A stretch of 5,902 nt of DNA from Rhodospirillales bacterium (GTDB lineage Bacteria; Pseudomonadota; Alphaproteobacteria; Rhodospirillales; Magnetospirillaceae), in NCBI GenBank assembly GCA_030040955.1, contig JASHSH010000248.1, positions 1 to 5,902 of the forward strand. Reading direction: 5' to 3'. Of the stretch, positions 1 through 5,790 are shown in pieces. Positions within the stretch are counted from its first letter, which is position 1. Each line of letters opens with the position of its first letter. The notes below the pieces were generated by a model that saw only the letters and a program-made list of their open reading frames with translations, was not told the origin of the DNA and searched no databases. Both the position numbers and the translations under genes were made by a program.

Positions 1-384
1 GTAGCTCAAGATGTCGGTGAAGCTGCCCTTGGTCAGCGCCACCTTGTCCCGGTAGAGCACATAGCTGACCGCGTAGGTGACCTCGTCGCGCGTCGCGGTC
101 TGGTCGGTTTGCAGCGCGACCTGCGCCTCGGAAGTCTTCAGGATCACTTGCAGCTCGTAGCGGGGATCGAGCGGCTCGCCGCCCGGATTGAGTCGCGGCA
201 GCAGCGCATTGCGCAGCAGCTGGCCGGAGCGGTCGGAGAGCGACACCACATGGATGCTGGCGAGCTGGCGATCGACGTCCGGATCGACGGCGCGGTTGCC
301 GTAAAGCGGGCGGAAGCCGCAGCCGGCGAGAGCGAACGCGAGCGCGAGCACGGGCGCAAGGATGCGCGAGCCGCGGGCGCTCAT
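1..384 (-). CDS. lptE: LPS-assembly lipoprotein LptE (3' end outside window)
   Basis: Reading the minus strand from the ATG at 384 gives 128 open codons to the window edge, so the N-terminal part is present and the C-terminus is missing. The protein begins with a basic residue cluster and a hydrophobic stretch ending in the lipobox L-A-G-C at residues 19-22, followed by GFRPLYG, which is the typical start of alphaproteobacterial LptE. In this family, LptE is an outer-membrane lipoprotein that plugs the LptD barrel and helps insert lipopolysaccharide into the outer leaflet. The residue after Cys22 is Gly, so there is no inner-membrane retention signal. The start is supported by an ATGA overlap with the leuS stop codon and by a GAGGGGG ribosome site (389-395) inside the leuS 3' end, four bases before the ATG. 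Translation is therefore probably coupled to leuS. The family assignment rests on the N-terminal motif, length and gene order. Confidence 0.87.
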   Translation of the reverse strand, partial: MSARGSRILAPVLALAFALAGCGFRPLYGNRAVDPDVDRQLASIHVVSLSDRSGQLLRNALLPRLNPGGEPLDPRYELQVILKTSEAQVALQTDQTATRDEVTYAVSYVLYRDKVALTKGSFTDILSY

Positions 385-2987
385 TTCGCCCCCTCGATCA
401 CCACATTGGCGATGCGGTCGGGCACGATCACCACCTTCGGCTTGGCCTTGCCGTCGAGCTGCGCGCGCACGAAGGGAAGGTCGAGCACGGCGGCCTCGAC
501 GGAGGCGCGGTCGGCGCCCTTGGCGAAGCGCAGCTCGCCGCGCCGCTTGCCGTTGACCTGGACCGGATAGACCACCTGTTCCTCGGCGATCAGCGCGGCG
601 TCGGGCGCGGGCCAGGCCTGCTCGGCGACCAGATCGGCGTGGCCCAGCTCGCGCCAGAGCTCCTCGGCGATATGCGGCATCATCGGCGCGAACAGGCGCA
701 CCGCCGTCTCCAGCGCCTCGCGCAGCGCCCAGGCCGCGCCGGGCTCGTCGCCGGCCAGCTCGTCGATCGCGTTGGTGAGCTCACGCACGCGCGCCACCGC
801 GCGGTTGAAGTGGAAGCGCTCGATGTCTTCGGTCACGTTGAACATCGCGCGATGCGCGCGCCGGCGCAATTCCAGCGCGCCGCCCTCGATGCGCGCGGGC
901 GCGGGGGAATTGGGCTGCGGCAGCGCGCCGGCCGATTCGGTCACCATCCGCCACAGCCGCTTGAGATAGCGGAATGCGCCGTCGATGCCCGCTTCGGTCC
1001 AGTCGAGATCGCGCTCGGGCGGGCTGTCGGAGAGCATGAACAGCCGCGCGGTGTCGGCGCCGTATTCCTCGATGATGCGCGCGGGATCGACCACGTTCTT
1101 CTTCGACTTGCTCATCTTCTCCGAGCGGCCCACGGTCACCGGCGCGCCGCTCGCGCGCTCGATGCGCGAACCGTCTTCCGCCTTGTCGACCTCGTCGGGG
1201 GTTAGCCAGCGGCCGTCGGCGGCGCGGTAGGTCTCGTGGCACACCATGCCCTGGGTGAGCATGCCGTCGAACGGCTCGTCGATGCCGAGATAGCCGCAGG
1301 CGCGTAGGCCGCGGGTGAAGAAGCGCGAATAGAGCAGGTGCAGGATGGCGTGCTCGACCCCGCCGATATACTGATCGACCGGGAGCCAATAATCGGCGCT
1401 GGCGCGGGTGAAGCCGCGGCTTTCCTCGTGCGGCGAACAGAAGCGCGCGAAGTACCAGGAGGATTCGAAGAAGGTGTCGAAGGTGTCGGTCTCGCGCCGC
1501 GCCGCGCGGCCGCATTTCGGACAGGCGACGTTCTTCCAGGTCGGATGGTGGTCGAGCGGATTGCCCGGTCTGTCGAAGCTCACATCCTCGGGCAGCACCA
1601 CCGGCAGGTCGGCGAGCGGCACCGGCACCACGCCGCAATCGGGGCAGTGGATTACCGGGATCGGGCAGCCCCAATAGCGCTGGCGCGAGACGCCCCAGTC
1701 GCGCTGCCGCCAGGTCACCGCGCTCGCGCCGCGACCGAGCCGGGCGAGCTCGTCGATCGCGCGGCGCTTGGCAGCGGCCACGTCGAGCCCGTCGAGCAGC
1801 GCGGTCGAGTTGAAGATCGTGCCGTCGCCGGTATAGGCCTCGACGCCGACCGAGAAGCTGGCCGCGTCCGCGTCCGGCGGCAGCACCACCGGCACCACCG
1901 GCAACCCGTATTTGCGGGCGAAGTCTAGATCGCGCTGATCGTGCGCCGGGCAGCCGAAGATCGCGCCGGTGCCGTATTCCATCAGCACGAAATTCGCGAC
2001 ATAGACCGGCAGCGCGTTCGTCCCGCCCAGGGGATGCGCCGCGCGCGCCCCGGTGTCGTAGCCGCGCTTCTCCGCCGTCTCCAGCGCCGCCTCCGAGGTG
2101 CCGATGCGGTTGCACTCGGCGATGAAGGCGGCGAGCGGGGGATCGGACTCGGCCAAGCGCAGCGCCAGCGGATGGCTGGGCGCGAGGGCCAGGAACGAGG
2201 CGCCGAACAGCGTGTCGGGCCGCGTGGTGAACACTTCGACGGGATCGAGAACGCTCCCGTCCTTGGCGCGGAGCGCGAAGTTCACCCGCGCGCCCTCCGA
2301 GCGGCCGATCCAGTTCTCCTGCATCAGCAGAACCCTCTCGGGCCAGCGCTTGAGGCGGGCGAGCGAGTCGAGCAGGTCCTCGGAATAGGCGGTCATGCGC
2401 AGGAACCACTGCGCGAGCAGCCGCTTCTCAACCGGCGCGCCCGAGCGCCAGCCGCGCCCGTCGATCACCTGCTCGTTGGCGAGCACGGTGTGCTCGGCCG
2501 GATCCCAGTTGACCCAGCTCTCCTTGCGGTAGACCAGCCCGGCCTCGAGGAATTCGAGGAACATGCGCTGCTCGTGCTTGTAGTAGCTCGGATCGCAGGT
2601 GGCGATCTCGCGCGACCAGTCGTAGGACAGGCCCATCGACTTGAGCTGCGCGCGCATGGTGGCGATGTTCTCGCGCGTCCAGATGGCGGGATGGATGCCG
2701 CGTTCGATCGCCGCGTTCTCCGCCGGCAGGCCGAACGCGTCCCAGCCCATCGGGTGTAGGACGTTGAATCCGCGCGCGCGCTTGTAGCGGGCGAGCACGT
2801 CGCCCAGCGTGTAGTTGCGCACATGACCCATATGGATGCGCCCCGACGGGTAGGGGAACATCTCGAGCGCGTAGTATTTGGGGCGGGCGTCCGATTCGCG
2901 CGCCGCGAAGCAGCCGCGTTCTTCCCACGCCTGCTGCCAGCGGGCCTCGACGTGTTTGGGTTCGTAGCGTCGGTCCCGCGCCGTCAT
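381..2987 (-). CDS. leuS: Leucyl-tRNA synthetase (class I)
   Basis: This complete 868-residue protein charges tRNA-Leu with leucine in the cytoplasm using ATP; the length is normal for bacterial LeuRS. Class I signatures are intact. The HIGH motif appears as HMGH at residues 52-55 within MFPYPSGRIHMGHVRNY. GWDAFGLPAEN lies at 81-91, and KMSKS is at 624-628. The inserted CP1 editing domain is also intact, with the threonine-rich TTRPDT at 254-259 and GCPAHDQRD at 345-353; its Asp350 matches the conserved aspartate that binds the amino group of misacylated substrates. Two CxxC pairs (448/451 and 489/492) form a zinc-ribbon-like insertion before the catalytic core resumes at the DTFDTFFESSWY region (501-512). 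The anticodon-binding helical domain and the C-terminal domain (YPVQVNGKRRGELRF, 807-821) follow. The start ATG is preceded by GGTGGA at ten bases' distance. It lies 41 bp after the DUF3576 gene and overlaps lptE by four bases, consistent with one operon. Nothing appears broken. Confidence 0.98.
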   Translation of the reverse strand: MTARDRRYEPKHVEARWQQAWEERGCFAARESDARPKYYALEMFPYPSGRIHMGHVRNYTLGDVLARYKRARGFNVLHPMGWDAFGLPAENAAIERGIHPAIWTRENIATMRAQLKSMGLSYDWSREIATCDPSYYKHEQRMFLEFLEAGLVYRKESWVNWDPAEHTVLANEQVIDGRGWRSGAPVEKRLLAQWFLRMTAYSEDLLDSLARLKRWPERVLLMQENWIGRSEGARVNFALRAKDGSVLDPVEVFTTRPDTLFGASFLALAPSHPLALRLAESDPPLAAFIAECNRIGTSEAALETAEKRGYDTGARAAHPLGGTNALPVYVANFVLMEYGTGAIFGCPAHDQRDLDFARKYGLPVVPVVLPPDADAASFSVGVEAYTGDGTIFNSTALLDGLDVAAAKRRAIDELARLGRGASAVTWRQRDWGVSRQRYWGCPIPVIHCPDCGVVPVPLADLPVVLPEDVSFDRPGNPLDHHPTWKNVACPKCGRAARRETDTFDTFFESSWYFARFCSPHEESRGFTRASADYWLPVDQYIGGVEHAILHLLYSRFFTRGLRACGYLGIDEPFDGMLTQGMVCHETYRAADGRWLTPDEVDKAEDGSRIERASGAPVTVGRSEKMSKSKKNVVDPARIIEEYGADTARLFMLSDSPPERDLDWTEAGIDGAFRYLKRLWRMVTESAGALPQPNSPAPARIEGGALELRRRAHRAMFNVTEDIERFHFNRAVARVRELTNAIDELAGDEPGAAWALREALETAVRLFAPMMPHIAEELWRELGHADLVAEQAWPAPDAALIAEEQVVYPVQVNGKRRGELRFAKGADRASVEAAVLDLPFVRAQLDGKAKPKVVIVPDRIANVVIEGAK

Positions 2988-3028
2988 GCTCTAGCGGTCC
3001 ACCGGCCGAGCGGCCGTCAAATCGCCGC

Positions 3029-3574
3029 TCAACCCTTGTTGGCGGTATCGGTGAGCCGCAGCTCGCGTGCCTTGGCGAGGATCGCGTTCTCCATGTCGGC
3101 GGCGGTCTTGACGTCGACCGGCGCGTCGGACCAGTCGCCGTTCTCGTTGCGCACCTGGCGGAACACCGAGACGCGGATGCCGTCGGCGCGCAGCTGGCGG
3201 TCGAGGATGAAGATGGTCAGCTTGAAGCGCTCGTTGCGCGCCTCGGGCGGCGTGTACCAGTCGGTGATGATCACACCCCCGAACGGATCCGCCGACGACA
3301 GCGGGATGAACGAAATCGTGTCCAGCGTCGCCCGCCACAGATAAGCGTTGACGCCGATGCCGCCGCCCTCGCCCTCGCCCGGCTTCTTCGTCGGCCCGCC
3401 GAACAGGTCGAGCCCGCCTTCGCCGAACACCGACGACGGCTTGTCGTTGGTGTACTTCTCGGGCACGTGCGGCATCTGCGGGATCGGGTAGTTCAGCTCC
3501 TCCTCGTCGCACGCGGCCAGCAGCGCGGCCAAGGCCGCCCCGCAAGCCAGTCCCGCAATGCTCCGCATCCGCAT
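3029..3574 (-). CDS. DUF3576 family lipoprotein
   Basis: This 181-residue protein of unknown function matches the alphaproteobacterial DUF3576 family as I recall it. The conserved core is GVNAYLWRATLDT (residues 74-86), then DPFGGVIITDWY (96-107) and NERFKLTIFILDR (114-126). A Gly/Glu-rich linker precedes the core at about 62-73. The N-terminus is a lipoprotein signal with lipobox L-A-A-C at 19-22. Cys22 is followed by Asp-Glu-Glu; in E. coli, Asp at +2 with an acidic +3 residue keeps lipoproteins in the inner membrane, so a periplasm-facing inner-membrane location is inferred. An upstream ATG at 3640 would add 22 residues (MDRPGALCYHN...) without signal-peptide character, and the candidate promoter lies inside that extension. 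I therefore choose 3574; an ATG at 3568 is also possible. The gene heads the operon with leuS and lptE, and that position is common in alphaproteobacteria. The biochemical role is unknown; envelope biogenesis is only a guess from lptE. Confidence 0.88.
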   Translation of the reverse strand: MRMRSIAGLACGAALAALLAACDEEELNYPIPQMPHVPEKYTNDKPSSVFGEGGLDLFGGPTKKPGEGEGGGIGVNAYLWRATLDTISFIPLSSADPFGGVIITDWYTPPEARNERFKLTIFILDRQLRADGIRVSVFRQVRNENGDWSDAPVDVKTAADMENAILAKARELRLTDTANKG

Positions 3575-3610
3575 GCTCGCCGCGACCCCGATCTGTCGAT
3601 GGACGGCATT

Positions 3611-3640
3611 GTGATAGCACAGCGCCCCCGGCCGATCCAA
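3611..3640 (-). promoter_or_regulatory. Candidate promoter of the DUF3576-leuS-lptE operon
   Basis: On the minus strand, TTGGAT (3640-3635) and TATCAC (3616-3611) are separated by 18 bases. The -10 side reads GCTATCAC, which resembles the GCTA-type -10 element described for alphaproteobacterial housekeeping promoters. Transcription starting about seven bases further on would leave a leader of roughly 30 bases before the ATG at 3574. Both boxes deviate from consensus, so this is a candidate only. Confidence 0.4.
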
Positions 3641-3752
3641 GGCTTCCGATATCCGCCGCCCGGCCGGGAGCGCCCCGGCCGCAGCCCGGCGCGCTTGTTC
3701 CGCGGGCGGCCCCGATATCGACTCTCGGAGGTGAGGGGGCCAAAACGCGGCG
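3641..3752. other. GC-rich, gene-free half of the divergent intergenic region
   Basis: These bases lie upstream of the operon promoter and hold no convincing gene. They are GC-rich, with several overlapping GGCCGGG/CCCCGG runs, and the octamer CCGATATC occurs twice (3646-3653 and 3712-3719). The open frames crossing this stretch on either strand have low-complexity Arg/Pro/Gly-rich translations, as expected by chance in GC-rich DNA. Confidence 0.5.
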
Positions 3753-3753
3753 T

Positions 3754-3924
3754 TTCATGAAATAAAAATAATGAAACTCGGTCACAATTACAATCTACTT
3801 ATTTAATTTCATCGTGCCTTATTTATAAATATCCACGAAAACGCCAATTCATGAAACTATATATACATTCATGCGATAAATTTACATGAATAAATCGGCT
3901 AGTTCATGAATAAATGTTCGTGAA
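3754..3924. repeat. Cluster of six TTCATGAA-like palindromic sites
   Basis: Perfect TTCATGAA occurs at 3754-3761 (inside the 10-bp palindrome TTTCATGAAA), 3848-3855 and 3903-3910. Variants occur at 3868-3875 (TTCATGCG), 3883-3890 (TACATGAA) and 3917-3924 (TTCGTGAA). The last five sites start 20, 15, 20 and 14 bases apart, while the first is isolated by 94 bases. Half-site-like ATGAAA (3771-3776) and TTTCATC (3807-3813) lie between. An array of one short palindrome in front of a gene is what operators for a dimeric regulator look like. I do not recognise the regulator. Because the island is AT-rich, some copies could be chance. Confidence 0.5.
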
Positions 3925-3940
3925 AGCAGTGATAAATTTA
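3875..3940. repeat. Two interleaved short direct repeats in the AT island
   Basis: CATGAATAAAT occurs exactly at 3885-3895 and 3905-3915, a 20-base period that overlaps two of the TTCATGAA-like sites. GATAAATTTA occurs exactly at 3875-3884 and 3931-3940, a 56-base offset, and both copies continue as a pyrimidine or A-T context (CAT and TAT). The repeats extend beyond the palindrome core, suggesting local duplication of a regulatory unit or extended operator consensus. Confidence 0.45.
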
Positions 3941-3941
3941 T

Positions 3942-3975
3942 ATTCAGCACAAATTATTCACATTCTGTGCTGAAT
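3942..3975. repeat. Inverted repeat with 10-bp perfect arms
   Basis: ATTCAGCACA (3942-3951) is matched by TGTGCTGAAT (3966-3975) with a 14-base spacer. Neither strand has a T-run directly after it, so it does not look like an intrinsic terminator. It sits 134-167 bases before the porin start. It could be an operator for a dimeric regulator, or a hairpin in the porin leader if transcription begins further upstream. Confidence 0.5.
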
Positions 3976-4057
3976 TTGCCACGTGTGTCAAAATAATAGA
4001 TTTTATATTTGATTTTAATACTTGTAATTTTCTCTCGCTGTCTATCCTCCGCGCGAC

Positions 4058-4071
4058 TCGATCGGGATCGA
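4058..4071. repeat. Short inverted repeat in the porin leader
   Basis: TCGATC and GATCGA flank two G bases, about 38 bases before the porin start and just outside the AT island. The arms are only six bases long and GC-rich background makes chance plausible. It may form a small leader hairpin or an operator near the transcription start. Confidence 0.25.
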
Positions 4072-4096
4072 ATACCGGGCGGGTCCGCACAGCGAC

Positions 4097-4103
4097 AGGA
4101 GGG
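4097..4103 (+). promoter_or_regulatory. Strong ribosome-binding site of the first porin
   Basis: AGGAGGG lies five bases before the ATG at 4109 and is close to the full anti-16S complement. It fixes the porin start and suggests high expression, as expected for a major outer-membrane protein. Confidence 0.85.
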
Positions 4104-4108
4104 TTTGA

Positions 4109-5383
4109 ATGAAAAGATGGTTGGCTTTGGGAGCCTCGACCCTGGCGCTCGGTCTCGGCGGCGGTTCCGCCCTGGCCGACGACCAGCCGGCGAACGCTGT
4201 CAAGGTGACGGTCTCGGGCCAAGTCCAGGAATGGTATGGCTACGCGGCGCAGGACTCCAACGAGAGCATGGCGCGCATGTTCGAGCAGGGCAATAACGGC
4301 TTCACGCTCGACGGCAAGGCCAAGCTCGACAACGGCGTCACCGTCGAGGCCAATCTGGGCCTGCTCGCGTCCTCGGCGGCGTCCGAGGGCGGCACCTATT
4401 ACGGCGCCGTGGGCAAGATCAACCAGGGCTTCGGCCCGAACGCCGGCGCCGCGGCCGCCCAGCAAGGCGGCTTCGCCGGATTCTCAGGAAGCTTCGGTCA
4501 GTTTCAGATCGGCTGGATGCAGAACGCGCAAGGCCAGACCGCGGTCCACGCGCCTTCCTACGGCGTCAACGGACTCGACTGGAATCGCACCTCCGCCTAC
4601 ATCGTCGGCCCGCCCGGCACCCAGCTGCACGGCTGGCAGAGCGAGACCTTCGACGACTACTGGGCGAACAAGATCGCCTATACCACGCCCGATCTCGGCG
4701 GCATCCAGCTGATGGTCACCTACACGCCGAACATGGCGAGCGACGATTCCTACGGAGCGACGAAGAACATCGCCGGTTCCGCCTGGGGCGGCCAGTCGGT
4801 CAGCGGCGGGCTTACCTACGACGGCAAGTTCGGCGAAAGCGAGCTCAAGGGCAATCTCGGCATGACGCACGAGAGCATCGACAACATGGCCGGCACGCAG
4901 GCGGCCACGGTCGCGCTCGGGCCGACGGCGGGCGACATCACCGGCATCGACGGCGGCGTCAACTTCACCGTCTCCGGCTTCACGATCGGCGGCAATGTCG
5001 GCCAGCGCTCGATTCCGAACCAGCCGGCCGCGGTCGAGAATGCGTCGAAGACGGCGGCCCTGGTCGGCGGCTACTGGGATCTGGGCGTCGGCTGGTCCGG
5101 CGGGCCCTGGGGCGTCGCCGCCAACTATGTCGAGGCCACCGGCTTCGCCTGCAACGCCGGACCTTGCGCCACCGCCAACCAGCCGCTGACCGGAACCTCG
5201 AACGGCACCTTCGCCGGAACCGAGACCGGACAGATCTGGGGCCTCGAGGCGCAATACACGCTCGGCCCAGGCGTGCTGCTCACCTGGGAAGGCTACGATG
5301 TCAGCTACAAGATGCCAGCCGGCGCCGTCATCGGCACCAACAAGGGCATCGTGAGCGAGCTCGGCACCACGATCAACTTCTGA
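4109..5383 (+). CDS. Outer-membrane porin (alphaproteobacterial trimeric-porin type)
   Basis: This complete 424-residue protein is predicted to form a beta-barrel channel letting small hydrophilic solutes cross the outer membrane. A Sec signal peptide (basic K2-R3, hydrophobic core, ALA) is probably cut after Ala23, leaving a mature start DDQPANAVKVTVSGQVQEWY. The rest alternates short amphipathic strands with Gly/Asn/Ser/Thr-rich loops, including GSFGQFQIGWMQNA (127-140) in the style of Gram-negative porins. The last strand ends GTTINF, and a C-terminal Phe is the usual recognition signal for the BAM insertion machinery. Cys348 and Cys353 are the only cysteines and lie in a loop-like segment, so a disulfide is possible. 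The gene has a strong ribosome site and its own terminator, and a paralog follows. The substrate cannot be told from sequence. The related proteins I recall are mostly annotated simply as porin, so no gene symbol is given. Confidence 0.94.
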   Translation: MKRWLALGASTLALGLGGGSALADDQPANAVKVTVSGQVQEWYGYAAQDSNESMARMFEQGNNGFTLDGKAKLDNGVTVEANLGLLASSAASEGGTYYGAVGKINQGFGPNAGAAAAQQGGFAGFSGSFGQFQIGWMQNAQGQTAVHAPSYGVNGLDWNRTSAYIVGPPGTQLHGWQSETFDDYWANKIAYTTPDLGGIQLMVTYTPNMASDDSYGATKNIAGSAWGGQSVSGGLTYDGKFGESELKGNLGMTHESIDNMAGTQAATVALGPTAGDITGIDGGVNFTVSGFTIGGNVGQRSIPNQPAAVENASKTAALVGGYWDLGVGWSGGPWGVAANYVEATGFACNAGPCATANQPLTGTSNGTFAGTETGQIWGLEAQYTLGPGVLLTWEGYDVSYKMPAGAVIGTNKGIVSELGTTINF

Positions 5384-5403
5384 ACTTCCGCGGCTTCGAC
5401 TTG

Positions 5404-5429
5404 GAAAGGGCGGCTTCGGCCGCCCTTTC
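5404..5429 (+). terminator. Intrinsic terminator after the first porin
   Basis: GAAAGGGCGGC (5404-5414) pairs perfectly with GCCGCCCTTTC (5419-5429) around a TTCG loop. The closing C-G makes the exceptionally stable cUUCGg tetraloop. A T-rich but interrupted tract (TTTCTCATTGTT) follows. It starts 20 bases after the porin stop. The AAAGGG side also gives an A-run for the opposite strand, so it could stop antisense transcription too. It should separate the two porin transcripts. Confidence 0.92.
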
Positions 5430-5432
5430 TCA

Positions 5433-5591
5433 TTGTTCACCCGCGACGCGAAGATCGGGATCGCCCAGCCGGCGGCGCCGTCCAAGCGCCGGCCGGGCAC
5501 GGGAGCGGCGCAAGAGCTTTCCGATCGTTCGGAAGGCCTGCCGATCCACGTGCCGGAAGGCAAACAGTCGGAGATCAAGCAGATAATTTAG
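5433..5591 (+). other. Possible small open frame or gene remnant between the porins
   Basis: From a TTG at 5433, a frame stays open for 52 codons to a TAG at 5589-5591. By hand count, about 80% of its codons end in G or C, and the predicted peptide has ordinary composition, ending LPIHVPEGKQSEIKQII. The other plus frame here is Arg/Ser-rich, as shadows of real genes usually are. There is no ATG and no clear ribosome site, and the TTG immediately follows the terminator hairpin. It could be the C-terminal remnant of a lost gene, a small protein, or chance. I do not recognise it. Confidence 0.2.
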
Positions 5592-5627
5592 ATAAATCAA
5601 ATTGATAGTCTCGCATGTGGCGGAAAT

Positions 5628-5658
5628 GTCACAAGCCGGCATTTTCGTCACAAGCCGG
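5628..5658. repeat. Tandem 12-bp direct repeat GTCACAAGCCGG
   Basis: Identical copies lie at 5628-5639 and 5647-5658, starting 19 bases apart and about 140-165 bases before the second porin. Each is followed within a few bases by an ATTTT run (5641-5645 and 5662-5666). Two identical sites nearly two helical turns apart suggest paired operators for a transcription factor. Chance is unlikely for a 12-base exact repeat at this distance. Confidence 0.55.
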
Positions 5659-5749
5659 TCGATTTTGGGTTTCCAATCGGCCGTTCGAAAAGTAAAGTTC
5701 AGTTCACGACCGGTCATACAGTTTAAGTTACTGACCAAGTCCGGATTTC

Positions 5750-5765
5750 TCCCCATTTTCGGGGA
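5750..5765 (+). repeat. Small hairpin in the second porin leader
   Basis: TCCCC (5750-5754) and GGGGA (5761-5765) flank ATTTTC, 29 bases before the ATG. No T-run follows, so it is not a terminator. If transcribed, it would lie in the leader just upstream of the ribosome site and could affect mRNA stability. Confidence 0.35.
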
Positions 5766-5783
5766 TGGTCCTAACGTCAACCA

Positions 5784-5790
5784 GAGGGGA
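5784..5790 (+). promoter_or_regulatory. Ribosome-binding site of the second porin
   Basis: GAGGGGA ends four bases before the ATG at 5795. It is purine-rich and somewhat weaker than the AGGAGGG of the first porin. Together with the signal peptide that follows, it fixes the start. Confidence 0.65.

Larger units (their letters stand above)
3753..4030. promoter_or_regulatory. AT-rich intergenic island upstream of the first porin
   Basis: Hand counting gives 72 G/C bases in the 270 positions 3761-4030, about 27% GC, against clearly GC-rich flanks. The island lies between the divergent DUF3576 operon and the porin gene and has no credible open frame. It contains the TTCATGAA-like sites, the GATAAATTTA and CATGAATAAAT direct repeats and the ATTCAGCACA inverted repeat, which are listed separately. 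Its position and content suggest a control region for the porin. The many A/T runs could also act as UP elements or as binding sites for nucleoid proteins. Several TTGATT, TTAATA and TATATT stretches between 4002 and 4030 could serve as promoter boxes, but none forms a well-spaced pair, so I do not name a promoter. An alternative is horizontally acquired or decayed DNA. Confidence 0.6.

Noticed and set aside
781..2409. 542-codon minus-strand open frame inside leuS
   Set aside because: It is Arg/Ala/Gly-rich shadow translation in another frame of leuS. All LeuRS motifs are in the 381-2987 frame.
1941..2759. 272-codon plus-strand open frame antisense to leuS
   Set aside because: No recognisable domain and a composition typical of antisense frames in GC-rich genes; leuS explains the region completely.
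3004..3015. GGCC-GAGC-GGCC as a terminator between the DUF3576 gene and leuS
   Set aside because: The stem is only four base pairs, with no T-run on the minus strand. The 41-bp gap fits operon read-through.
3902..3919. Alphaproteobacterial LexA box (GTTC-N7-GTTC)
   Set aside because: The two GTTC elements are separated by ten bases rather than seven, and the TTCATGAA palindrome explains them better.
3980..3985. CACGTG palindrome shared by both porin upstream regions (also at 5547-5552)
   Set aside because: Only six bases, at very different distances from the two starts (129 and 248 bases) and in unlike contexts, so chance is the simpler reading.
3753..4030. AT island as a replication origin
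   Set aside because: Only one loose DnaA-box-like match (3829-3837, seven of nine bases) is present. An origin would need several boxes.
3944..4465. 173-codon minus-strand open frame spanning the AT island and the porin start
   Set aside because: It is a shadow of the porin 5' end continuing through AT-rich DNA. Composition changes abruptly within it, and no start context is convincing.
4484..5578. 364-codon minus-strand open frame antisense to the first porin
   Set aside because: It lies opposite a clear porin, crosses the intrinsic terminator, and has a low-complexity Ala/Gly/Asp/Arg composition.
5596..5606. FNR/FixK site
   Set aside because: The arms are in the opposite order (ATCAA then TTGAT) with a one-base centre, unlike TTGAT-N4-ATCAA.
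5627..5658. Pho box before the second porin
   Set aside because: TGTCA and CGTCA occur, but they are 19 bases apart. PhoB sites are built of repeats 11 bases apart, and no matching half-site is at that distance.
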